Positions 1-10,419 of a DNA stretch of 64,000 nt are shown here, one piece after another. Origin of the DNA: Monocercomonoides exilis (taxonomy: Eukaryota; Preaxostyla; Oxymonadida; Polymastigidae). The stretch covers positions 366,501 to 430,500 of the forward strand of contig LSRY02000060.1 in assembly GCA_001643675.2 (NCBI GenBank). The letters are read 5' to 3'. A model generated the notes under the pieces. It saw only the letters and a list, made by a program, of their open reading frames with translations, had not been told where the DNA came from and did not search any database. Both the position numbers and the translations under genes were made by a program. Each line of letters opens with the position of its first letter. The first letter of the stretch is position 1.

Positions 1-875
1 CCCCTCAGGTGACGATCACAACAGATGCCTCGCCATGGGCATGCGGAGGAAGTGTAAAGATATCAGGACAACTCAAGAAGATTTTTCACGTCCCTTTGAA
101 CAGAGTTGCTCAAAACCAAACGTCAAACTTCAGGGAATTACTTGCAGTCAAAATTGCGCTAGCAAGGTTTTCTCAGGATATCGCAAAACTGTCGGAAAGG
201 AAGGTGTTGATACGCTCGGACAACACATCGGTAGTTTACAACATAAACAGATGGGGAGCAGGAAAGAATCTGCGACCTCTATTGAAAGAGATCAGGAAAC
301 TTGTGGAGAGTCAGGGAATCCAGGTCAAAGCAGTTCATATTGCAGGAAAAAGAAATGTGGAGGCAGATGCCCTGTCAAGACTCGAGCAGTCGTGAGATTA
401 CGAAATCAAAAATCAGGCTCTTCAGATGGCATTCAACTACTTCAGGATCAAACCGACTCTTGATGCGTTTGCCAGTGCAAAGAACAGAAAGCTTCAACGG
501 TGGTGCGGGCCAGGCAGCAGATTATGTCAGGACTGTCTGAGCTATCCGTGGAAGGGCGAGGTGGTTCTTGCCCATCCGCCAATTCCATTGATCCTACAGA
601 CGATGAGGAAAGCGTTGAAGGAGAGAGCGAAGATGATTCTTCTGATACCGGATTGGACGAATCAGATTTGGAGCCAGACCCTACAACTGTGGAAAAGACA
701 ATTCATGAAATGGAGATGTTCACGAATGATATTACTTCCAGGGCAGGGTTTGAAGGCGAGAGGAGCAGCGCTTCCTCCGGGAGGTAACCTGGCAATAAGC
801 TTTCCCTAGTCAAGAAGGCGGGTGAACAGTGGTTTGAGCAGGGCCTACGAAAACTTAATGTTCCGGACAGCATGA
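1..875 (+). pseudogene. DIRS-like retrotransposon polymerase ORF, 3' end (RNase H and C-terminal domain)
   Basis: The frame is open from the window edge. It holds an RNase H domain with the expected acidic residues: TTDASPWACGG (first D), NFRELLAVKIA (E), IRSDNTSVV (D) and NVEADALSR (D). About 30 residues later comes the segment PTLDAFASAKNRKLQ, and further on VVLAHPP and LLIPDWTNQIW, which follow RNase H in DIRS polymerases. The reverse transcriptase would lie left of base 1. A TGA at 393-395 interrupts the frame exactly between the two domains, without a frameshift, where related proteins often have Gly, so this copy is probably dead. A TAG at 807-809 would be read as Gln under the code inferred here, giving an end at TGA 873-875. 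The 3' part overlaps the recombinase ORF in another frame, as is usual in DIRS elements. Confidence 0.8.
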
Positions 876-2401
876 TAATACACATTAAAAACAGTGTTGC
901 CACGTCAACATGTACAACATACACATTTGGATTCGCACATTAAACAAACGCTTGGATCAAGGGGAATATGGGGGAGTTACCGTCAGATCCTGTGATTTGG
1001 GTGAGGAAGTGCTTGGACACTTTCATATGCTTAGATAATGAGGGTTTTCCTCCTCAGTGCTTAAAGCAAACAAGGTCCGCAGTGTCGCTATTCACTAGAA
1101 GTGCTTTCTCTTTCGATTTAGAAACAATGCCGATAATAAAGACAATCTTTCGCTCAATCATGAGAAAGGAAAAAAAAAGAGCTCCGTAAGAAGAGATATG
1201 GGATCCACAGGTCCTTTTTAATTATCTCCGAACTCTGTAGCCCAACGAGACTTTGAGCGTATACTCTCTGACATTGAAATCTATTACTCTGTGTATGTTA
1301 TTCACTGCGTGCAGGTTTTCAGAACTGGCGAGCATTTCAATGAACGATTCGATAATCTCTGAGAATGCAATTCATCTTTCAGTCCAATTGAAGACAAGAC
1401 TTGCAAGATCGTTCATCACAGTCCCCAAACTGATGGAGATCCTGTCAGATGTTTGTCCAGTGCGTGCTATATTGGAACTTTGGAACCAAATAAAAGTTTT
1501 GCATCCAGGAAGAGACACGTTCATAATAAACACGAGAACCGGATCAAGAATGTCAAAGGATGGAATTCGTAAACTCGCAAAGGAGGCAATGAAGCAGGCA
1601 GGAATCAACCCCTCGTTTTGGCCTTACACTATAAAGCATGCAGCTTTGTCTGCTCTCCTTGCCGCTGGAGTTCCGGAGGTTATGGTAGCACACTTTGCCA
1701 GATTGTCTCCCACAGCTCACACACCAACTAATTCTAACTTCAAAACAAACACTGCTCAAGTGATGGCCCAGGTTCTGACAGAGCACCAACCATTCCCACA
1801 AACGGGGTCTCAAATACAACCTTGGAGTGCACAAATAACTCAAGGATCTTCTTTTGCAAACATCCAAGCTCCAATCCAATCTGCAATAAACGTGTTTCCT
1901 GTTCAACATGATACTGTCCTCTCACCTCAACCACATCCTTCGCAACTGCATCAACAACAACCTCAGACGTTTAATTTTCAGCCCTCCTCTCAGTATTTTC
2001 AAAGCCTGCAACCTTCAAATTCAATTGGATTATCGCTGGCGCAACCACAAACATTCAATTCCCCACAACTATCTTTACAGGCAAATTGTTCCATTCCAAC
2101 ACAACAGCTCCCCTCTCTCACAGAACAGAGTATTGACATGGACATCGAAGAGTCGCAATCATCGCAGACCGTTGGAGAGGAGAAGGATATTAATAAGGAA
2201 AATGAAGAAGTCAAAGAAGTTGAAGATAAACTGCACAATAAGGAAAATATTTGTATAGATCAGGAAGAGGATTCTGAGCGATCATGTTCCCATTCAACTG
2301 TCAAGAAATCAAGAAATATTTGCACACGAACAGAGAGAGTAGTAACAAGAGCCTACGCAATATTAATGGAACAAGAGACACAAAACATGCCCAATTAATG
2401 A
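500..2401 (+). CDS. DIRS-like tyrosine recombinase (TAA/TAG read as Gln)
   Basis: Reading TAA and TAG as Gln gives one uninterrupted frame of about 633 residues, ending at TGA 2399-2401. The reassigned codons are TAA 785, TAA 941, TAA 1187, TAG 1238 and TAA 2396. The N-terminal 100 residues are acidic and overlap the polymerase ORF. A SAM-like core-binding domain follows (TSTCTTYTFGFAH, then a TAA, then TNAWIKGNMGEL). The catalytic domain has the first Arg in FTACRFSELAS (about residue 272) and a later PYTIKHAALSALLAAG. The final His/Tyr region, ARLSPTAHTPTNSNF, is divergent, with no clear Tyr. The last 200 residues are Gln/Ser-rich and then acidic, which is unusual for the family. Expected role: integration of a circular DNA intermediate. 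The absence of frameshifts suggests recent function. Confidence 0.8.
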
Positions 2402-2842
2402 TATCCCAAATAGAAAGAGGAGTTGTATTTTCATTAGTTCTCGAGAATTAAGAAGCTAATGCTTTTTAATTCGTTAGAGAACTAATTAATATACAACCCC
2501 TCTTTTCCCTCCACAAAGCGAAGCTTTTCCCACCCATGGAACTTACAGTTAATAAAACCTTTTCTTGCATTTTGAAGGTCTTCGTGTTTTGTCGTTATAA
2601 AAGAAAGATATAACTCCTCAGTGCAAATTTGCACAGCCTGTTATTGGACGCAAACTTTTTAATTCTTTTTAACTTTTTCATCACATCAGCAAACACCACA
2701 AATTTCACGTCACATTGATCGGCTGAGCCCATAAAACGGAGCTCTATCCCAAATAGAAAGAGGAGTTGTATATTAATTAGTTCTCTAACGAATGAATAAG
2801 AACATAGAACATTCATTCTCTCCTGGCTTTTAAACAATTAAA
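2399..2842 (+). repeat. Right-end repeats of the DIRS-like element
   Basis: A segment starting ATCCCAAATAGAAAGAGGAG occurs at about 2402 and again at about 2745 in the same orientation. Between them, around 2466-2503, lies a complementary copy of the second one: AATTCGTTAGAGAACTAATT against AATTAGTTCTCTAACGAATT. Direct plus complementary short repeats just past the recombinase stop are the hallmark of DIRS right termini and internal complementary regions, which template circularisation. The left terminus is outside the window, so the assignment of each repeat to a terminus is inferred. Confidence 0.6.
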
Positions 2843-3110
2843 TTGTGAATAGGCAAAAAATCAGAATACCGATTATTATTTAAAAATACACATGAATGTT
2901 TAATTTTTTCACAAAGTATTTTCACATCTTGCTTTTTTGTACTTCGTTCTTTGAAATTTTTATTCATTTCTTCTTTCTTCATTTAGCTAACAGGTCATTG
3001 ATTACAAAAACTTCGTTCGATTGAAAATCTTTTGAAAAAGCAAAAATGAAAATTTATTTTTTTCTATTTCATCATTTTTTCATTGGTTTTTCAAAGGATG
3101 TTGATGTTTT

Positions 3111-3422
3111 TCAGCTTTGAATAACATTCTTTGAATCTTCGAAACAGTAAAAGAATTGATCCGATCGATTCAATCTCTTCCAATAATTCACTGCATTTCC
3201 GTCAGACTTCCCTTTTCCTTCAACTTCATGCAACTTATCATAAACTGTTTTTTTGATCAGCTTAGGCTTTGAGTTTTCCTTGCAAATGCAGAAAATATAA
3301 GACGATTCGACTGATTTGAGGGATGAGCCTTTCCATTTGTCAAAAAAATTTTCCATTGTTTCTGAAATCTGTACGACAGAAGCATCCTCGGTAGCCTCCT
3401 TCGACACATCTGTTACTAAGAT
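3111..3422 (-). CDS. Hypothetical protein, last exon
   Basis: An open frame of about 103 codons ends in TGA at 3111-3113. Its 5' edge looks like a splice acceptor (pyrimidine/AT-rich then TTATTATAG, exon from 3422 in phase 0). The product is hydrophilic, with stretches such as ENFFDKWKGSSLKS and NAVNYWKRLNRSDQFFYC. I do not recognise a family. Upstream exons would lie at higher coordinates; the only candidates, around 3.5-4.0 kb, are too uncertain to call. It could equally be a decayed fragment. Confidence 0.3.
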   Translation of the reverse strand: MLVTDVSKEATEDASVVQISETMENFFDKWKGSSLKSVESSYIFCICKENSKPKLIKKTVYDKLHEVEGKGKSDGNAVNYWKRLNRSDQFFYCFEDSKNVIQS

Positions 3423-3439
3423 CTATAATAATTGGAAGA

Positions 3440-6110
3440 GATTAAAGATTGTTCCATTAAGTGCGGCTGCAGTGTCTGTCACGTGCATTCAGCAGTAGCT
3501 GTTGCTATCGCGGGCGCAGAAAACGCTGTGGAGATTTGTTGTGGCGGGGCAGGCGGTGCTGTGTGAGAGTGTTGTATGTGCAAACGATGTGGTGCTTTCA
3601 GCAATGCTATCGGTTCCGCTGGTTGCGCAGCTTCTGTAGCTTACCACATCGAAGGTGATCACGAAGTCGGGGAGCAAGCGGATCTTTGCTGCAGCAGATG
3701 TGAACGAATTTCTGTGGATCTTCGATCAATTTGACCCATCGCCGCAAATATTGCGATCACCACAGTCGAGGCATGGGGAGATGAAGTTGGATAACGAAGT
3801 GATGGGACGAGGAGTTGCGGCATGTGAAGTTGGAGATGTTGTGGGGAAGGAATAGGAAAAAACTGTGTTGAAAATTGAAGATGTGATTCTTTTGTTGGAT
3901 GTGTTAAAGGAGCGCGAAGAGGCAAATGAATGATAAGGGGATGAGATGAAAGGCAGTTCTCCGACAGCACACAAAGAGTTTGTGGAGATATCATAGATAA
4001 CCAGGGGAAGCTGGGAGAAGCGATGGTGCTGCTTGTTGTGGAGGCGGATGAACTAGATTAGCTGGGGTTTGTGAAGATGGAGGTGAAGGTGGGTGCGGAC
4101 AAGTAATATTTTGTGGTGCATGAGGAGTTTTGTTCTTTAAAAGCTAATGACATGCAATAGGAGATTTCAAGAGAAGATAAAATAGGATTTCAAAAGTTAA
4201 CAAATTTGCGACAGAGCAGCCGTTCAACTAACCAGAGCTGTTATTAATGTTTCAGATAGAGTTATCAATATTGATTTTTGGAGCAAAACATAACTTTTGA
4301 GTTAATGCAGAAAATAGGGGTACTAAAATTTTTTCATTGTTTTATAGTTTTTTGTAATAAAAATCTAACTAACATTTATTCATGTGTTGCACATGAGTGA
4401 CACATCAAATTATTAATAATTATGCAGGAAAAATGAAACAAACAATTTTATATTCCAATTTATTTTCTAGTTTTTTTATGTTTTGTTCCATTTATTAATT
4501 TAGATATTAAAAGGAAAAATGAAATAACAATAATCAAATACCAAGAAACAGTACGTAATATCATGATTTTCAATGACGTTTCATTTAAAGACTATTTTTG
4601 TGTCGTGAATAGCAGTGATGCTTCAAAATTATTTTTTTCGTTAATATTTTGGGTTTCTTTTTTCCATGATTTATTCATTGATACAGTCTAAATTTTCTTC
4701 AAACATTAAAAATTGTTATTATTAATCTTATAAATAGCATATGGTTTGATTATTATGAAGAATGAATGATTAGCTTTAAGATTTTTAGGTACCACCATCT
4801 TCTGTTCAAACCTCCTTTTGACTGGGAAAGAAAGTTGTAAAATTCAGATTATAAAAAAGCACATCTTATCGCGTCGGTTGATGGATTCATTGAATGATAT
4901 CAGTCTTCAGAAAAATATAAACTGGTAAGTTTCAATTTTCACGTTTTATTGAATGTGAATCAATGAGGCAAGCAGGAAAAGTCCCTGAATGTGAGGCGTT
5001 AATTGTAAAGAAATGATTGTCTCAGATGAGCACGATTCTGAAGATATTAAAGAATAAAAAGAAACAATAGATAATAAAAGTGAATAGAGGTTAAAATATG
5101 ATTTTTGAGCAATTGTGAAACAGATCAATGGAATTGAAAATGAAATCAAATGAAGAGAAAACTGAAACCAATACTCGACTGAGATGAATTTAGTTGTTTC
5201 AAAACACAGTTTTATTGAAAGGAAGTTTGGCATTTGCAAGAGAAGACATCATTTAATTTGACATTGTTGAATATATACAAATATTTCAAATTATAAAAAA
5301 TTTTTTTAATAATTCAAAAATATAAATATAATTGTTCAAATTGAGTTTTTCATAGTGAATACATAATTTTGACATTTATCTTTAATTACCAGTTTTGTCT
5401 CATTTTCGAATTTTTTCTCAATTATATATTTAATATAACAAATATAAGAATGTTATTATATTATTCCAAAAGAAATCCTTTCAATCCATTAAAGACTTTT
5501 ATTTCCAAATTGAATATGTTGCATTGAAAATTCTTGATTTGGTAAAAATGAAAATAATCAATTACAAAAGAATATATATATATATTTATATTATTTCTTT
5601 TGTTGTTTTTTCAATCTATCATTCAAGTTATTCAATAATCTTTCTTTCTTCTTTTCTCAGTTGTTTCCTTTGATCGTTTCTTGAATTCCACTTTCAACAA
5701 AAATTTCATATCCAAATATTATCTTCTTTTTATTCAATAAAAAATCTTATCAATTCTTTCAATCCTATTTTCATTCCTATTCTCCTCTCTAAACACGCTC
5801 TTTATTCTCTTTCTCTTTTTCATTTATTCTTTTTTCAATCTTCTGATTCTTTTTTTATTAATGCAAATTTCCTTCGGTTGTATAATTTCTCTGTTTCCTT
5901 CTTTATTTATCTCTTGATCTCTGATGCCAACGCAGAATGTGAAGAAATTCAATCAGATGAAGTGAATGAAGAAGAAGAAGAAGAAATAGTGTGAAATGTC
6001 AATGATGTATTAAATGAAGATGTTGAGTATGGTGTGTGAATTAAATGAAAAGATTGGCTGTTGAAAATTGTTAGAATGAGATCCAATGAATGCCAACGGA
6101 GAAATTCATT
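3440..6110. other. AT-rich stretch without a supported gene
   Basis: The first 650 bases are relatively GC-rich, with short open frames on both strands and no recognisable domain. The rest is very AT-rich with homopolymer runs, and frames above 60 codons are low-complexity. I see no RNA gene or transposon end here. Confidence 0.5.
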
Positions 6111-6115
6111 GATAT

Positions 6116-6155
6116 GGGTGATTATTTTAAAAATCATAACTTTTTTCGGGGTGTT
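6116..6155 (+). repeat. Isolated terminal inverted repeat of the 14.5-kb element family
   Basis: The sequence begins GGGTGATTATTTTAAAAATC and continues through ATAACTTTTTTCGGGGTG. It matches, with a few substitutions, the inward reading of the right end of the large element at 42,424-42,462, including the CTTTTTTCGGGGTG block. It is preceded by GATAT, compatible with the ATAT target seen elsewhere. This looks like the outer end of a related element extending to the right, in inverted orientation relative to the 14.5-kb copy. I could not find the partner end. Confidence 0.55.
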
Positions 6156-6159
6156 ATTT

Positions 6160-8040
6160 TTTCAAATGTTGTTTGAAATAGGGAAGACCTTTTGTGATCA
6201 AATGCAATAATTGTTACAATCGTTTCACAAACATATGTGTTATCTGAAATAAAGATGAATATGTCTTGAATATGCCTGTGCACTTTTCAGTATTCATTGA
6301 TTAATGTCATAGTGAATTTTTCGAACCGAAAATTTTGAATGAAAAAATATGATTTCAAAAATAACTACACAAATTCTCATTTTTAGGCAATAATCTTTTG
6401 CTTCTATATTCTGCTGGGTTGAAACTTCCAAATCCTTCACACAATTCACTTGAACAAATTCTTCATACCATCTCTAAATGAGAAACACATATGATCCCTT
6501 TTATGTTCTATCTCTTCAGCTTTCAATATGCTTTTCTCACAGAAATGTTTCTTTCTTCAAAAATAATCCACGCCAAAGCCAAATGAGTTCATCTACAAAA
6601 TATCTTGAATTTCTTCGATTTGTCATTTTCTTTGAGCATTTTTCTTCCGAAATTTTTATTAATCTCCTGCACCCTCAGTGACTGAATGAATCATAGAAAT
6701 AATAAATTCTTCAAAAAAACTTCGAACCTCAAACAAATTTATTTTGAGAATTATATCAATGCTTTGTTTCAAAAGGAACGGATTACTCAACAAAAATTCA
6801 TAATCACTTCCTTTTTCAAGTGTTTTTATATTGATTCTTCAATTTCACATCCAAATCTCTTTTTTTTGCTAAGTCTCTATTTGAATTCGCTTTTCTCATT
6901 CGAAGTTTATTCTGGATAAAAAAAATATTCCACTCAGAACTTGTTTTCTTCAATTTCCGCATGCTGCTTAGAAAGAAAAACATACACATTTATTATGTTA
7001 GACAACAATATACAAACCGAACAACTATCATTCAATGTGAACGTGAAACTGAAATTAAATCATTTTTAAAATTTGTGTTATTATTATGGTTCATGATCTT
7101 TTCTTAAATAGATAAATGATGAAAGTAAAAAAATCATTATTGAGGACAGCTGAATAAATTTATTGAAATGAACATTATGTCGAATTGTCTTCAAAATAAA
7201 GAGTAAAATGATTATTTAACACTGACGAGAAAAAAATCTGCTGACTGACGTTGCCATCAATTTTTCAATCCGTCACCCAAGCTAATTAAAAAACAAAACA
7301 TCTCAAATATAACAATAAAATCTTTTATTTATCTAAAATCAGTGAAATGGAAAAAATAACAAAAAAATGAAGTGTTTTGAATCAAAAAATAACCAAAACC
7401 ATAAAAAAGTTCAGTTTATTAACAATGATATAACTCAAAACACTCATTACAAAAAGCTCGTTTAAATATGAGCAAGTCTTTGATCTGAAAAATCAAACGA
7501 AATATTCGTCATCGACACAATTTTTAATTCGAAATTTGTAAACTTCTTATTCAAAATTAAAAAAATTCAGTATTTGTTAAAAAAATTGTTTTTGATATAA
7601 TATTATCACTGCCAGAGTGTCAGAAAGTGATTAAAATGCTTTGTTTTTTCATTATCCTAATGAAGGATGAAAAATTCAACCTCTAATATTATTATTTGTT
7701 GAAAAACATAATATTTTTTGTTTTTTCAGAAAATAATCATCACCATGGAAATCGGATAATTTTTTAATGAATCTTTCACTGTTGGATTGCAATGAATCGT
7801 GATTTGTACAATATTATCATGAAGCGATATTACACTTCCATCTGATGGTGTGTTATGTTGAGACGAATAAGTGTTATTCTCTTTTGAAAATGATGAAAGT
7901 TAAATTTAGAAATGCTTGAAGTGGATTTGGAGTCTGTGAAGTAAATATTCAATTAATTGATCATTAGTCCACACATAGTCGTTGAAAAAGAAAGTTGAAA
8001 ATTCTTCAATGTTAATGGTTCTTTCATTTTCCATTTGTCT
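6160..8040. other. AT-rich stretch, possibly inside a related large transposon
   Basis: No gene could be supported. Short AT-rich frames encode Phe/Lys/Asn-rich peptides typical of non-coding DNA here. The stretch lies between an isolated element end at 6116 and the dispersed 1.4-kb repeat at 8,045, so it may be the interior of a decayed copy of the large element. Confidence 0.4.
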
Positions 8041-8044
8041 ATTT

Positions 8045-9500
8045 TTTAAGGATGAGGAAGACGAGGAAGATGAAGAAGTTTAAATTGAAGAAGGCGAATA
8101 AACGATGTGACAAACAATTCTTTTGGCAATTCAATCACATTTCACAGGATATTGAACATTTCCAAAAACATCCCATTTCCACAGTTCACTTAAAACTCTT
8201 CACAAAATCTCATTCCAAAATGTTGAACCTGATCCTTTCATCCAAATCACCATACCCGGCCATCCACTGCTCATTCCTCTGCCTTTTCTTCTCCATCGCC
8301 CTCCCCTTTCCCCTCACAATTCCAGAGTGATGGCTGCTCTCAGTTTCTTATCTTTGCTATTGTCCTCCTCCATCCACCTCACAAAATTCTCCGAAAACAA
8401 CATCCTTCTCCTTTAATTCTTCTTTCTCACCCTCATCCAAAAATTCCTTCCCCTCCTCTTTCCCTTCTCATCCTCCACACAGCCTTTCCTCTTCACTTCT
8501 CTGTTTTATCGCCTCTCTGGCGAATGGCTTCTCCCATCAAAGCAGTCTTCTCCTGAAAGCCCTCTCGCTCTTTCAAGACATGCCAAACAAAGTGGCTGTG
8601 CTGCCAACACACAGCCCGATGTTCCATCGCCTGACAAGATGGAGGGCAATGAGCAGCTGCACGATGCCATCGTGACGAGAGATAACGCGGCAGAGGAGGC
8701 GAACATCACGTCGGAGATGCTTGGCCAGTCTCTCCTGCGGAAAGCGCTCCACAGTTACCCCATGCATAATCTGCCACTGTTGCAGATGTGCTGTCATCGC
8801 TTGGCAAAGGGGAGCTCCCCGTATTCTTCAGATACCACTTGATGGATGTGACTGTTGTGTTGGCGTGGCGTCAGTGTTTCAGAGGAGAAGAGAAGAGAAG
8901 AGAAAAGAAGAGATGATGTGTATCTTCACTCAATTTGCTGACTGCTCAATGATGAAAGAGGAAGGCAGATGCTGATCAGCAAATGGTTGACCACATCGGA
9001 AAAGAAAAGACAGAAACAAACATCACTTTCTTCCCCTCTGCTTCTTCCTCTGCTTCTTCCTCTTCTTTTCCTTCTCTTCCTTCTCTTCTCTCTCTTCTCT
9101 CTCATTCATCTCGCTCTCTGCTCCAAGCAACGCAAACTGCTATTTCCATCTCTGACTCCACCAATGCCATGCGTTGCTCACCTCTTTCATCTCCATTCCT
9201 CAAAAATGTCTCATTACCCACAGGCTGCAGACAGAAGCAAAAGAAGAAGATGATGAAGATGGTTGAACAGCTGACAAAAAGGAAAGCGATGATGTGAATG
9301 CAATCTGTCTCTTGCCTTTTCCCTCCCATATCTGTGCAGCCTCCAACATCCTCGCCTTATCATCCCTCTCTTCTCCTCTCTTACAAAAAAGTGGTTGTGA
9401 GCGGCTGCTAACACCAAATAAAACATGCTCCACACTCTACGCCAAATCCACTGGCTGTGAGGCAGTGCTTCAGACAATCCCAGAACTGACACCTTCATTC
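8045..9500 (-). repeat. Dispersed 1.4-kb repeat, copy 1: 3' part of a surface-protein gene, degenerate
   Basis: This stretch matches 33,300-34,712 in the opposite orientation, diverged by perhaps a tenth. A 92-residue frame at 8052-8330 is identical in peptide to the complementary one at 34,421-34,699. On the coding (minus) strand both copies encode a strongly hydrophobic segment, HIIAFLFVSCSTIFIIFFF, a likely transmembrane helix. Downstream both read ERFPQERLAKHLR..DVRLLCRVIS and WNIGLC.GSTATLF, with conserved wording in two diverged copies. Frames shift between blocks. It follows the minus-strand beta-helix gene ending at 9640, so it is plausibly its membrane anchor and cytoplasmic region. 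A pseudokinase-like tail would fit the family but I cannot demonstrate it. Confidence 0.6.
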
Positions 9501-9639
9501 ATATGAACATTTCGTTTAATCGGCTCGCCAAATGAGAAGATTAAGATGAAGAATATAGAGAATTGATTAATGGTTTGCGGAAAGGGAAAGAAAAAGAGAA
9601 GGAGAAAGGGAAGGAAAAAAATAGCTTAAAGAAAGATGC

Positions 9640-10413
9640 TCAATTTAAATGCCTTTTGCAGTTGTTGAAAGAAATGCTCCAAACATATATCGTTCTCGAT
9701 GTTAAATCTCTTTTTTGAATAATGTTTCCTTTTGAAAACTCCACTTCATCAGCCTCAATAGAAATAAATGCCACTTCTTTGCATTGTCCAATCTCAAATC
9801 CATTTGATGTTGAATGAATCAGTTTCAGTTCAATGTTTGTGAAATTGACATAATCTCTTTAAAGTAAAAATGAAAAATCTCTGAATGAAAAGAACGTTAT
9901 TGTGCAATTGTTAACATATTGAATTCCATTTTCGATGCTCAGCAATGATGAGTTGAGAACAGCAGGTTGAATGCTGTTTGACTCACAAACAGAAGAAAAA
10001 ACAACGAATGAAAGAGATAGCTTCCTTTAAGTTTCATGGATGAAAGAACTTCCCGAATAAGAAAATGAATGGCTGATGTTGAATTTTAATCTTTCAATCC
10101 GAACTTTCTCTGAGGTTATAACAACACTTCTCTCATCATAAGATATGGTTGAGTCCAGATGAACCAAAGCAGTCGAGGGAGATTGCAATGAGCGGATGGT
10201 CTCATCATGTACATCACATTCCCCATTGATGATCGTCTCCTCTGAGATCAGCAGCTGAGAATAAGATGATGGAATAATATGTGTCATTCCCTCATTCATT
10301 GATTGACATGGCGCATTGAACTCTCTGCATTGCTTGCTGTCTTCATAATTGCATGCAACTGAAGACACAAAATTCGTCTCTCTCTGGCATTTTACAACCT
10401 TCAACAGATGCAT
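9640..10413 (-). CDS. Beta-helix surface-protein fragment (TAA read as Gln)
   Basis: The N-terminal region carries the cap motif of this family: NYEDSKQCREFNAPCQSMNE, then beta-helix-like strands. The canonical frame stops at TAA 10,027-10,029. Reading that TAA and a second at 9,859-9,861 as Gln extends the protein about 129 residues to TGA 9640-9642. The extension aligns along its whole length with the paralogue at 40.2 kb: LNSSLLSIENGIQYVNNCT with LNSSLLRVASGLLFIDNCT, and FEIGQCKEVAFISIEADEV with FEVGECKSVVIDDVVVDGV. This is the best single piece of evidence for the altered code. The true start lies upstream: the paralogue has about 30 more N-terminal residues, and the 5' exon was not found. 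Confidence 0.75.
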
Positions 10414-10419
10414 TTTTCA

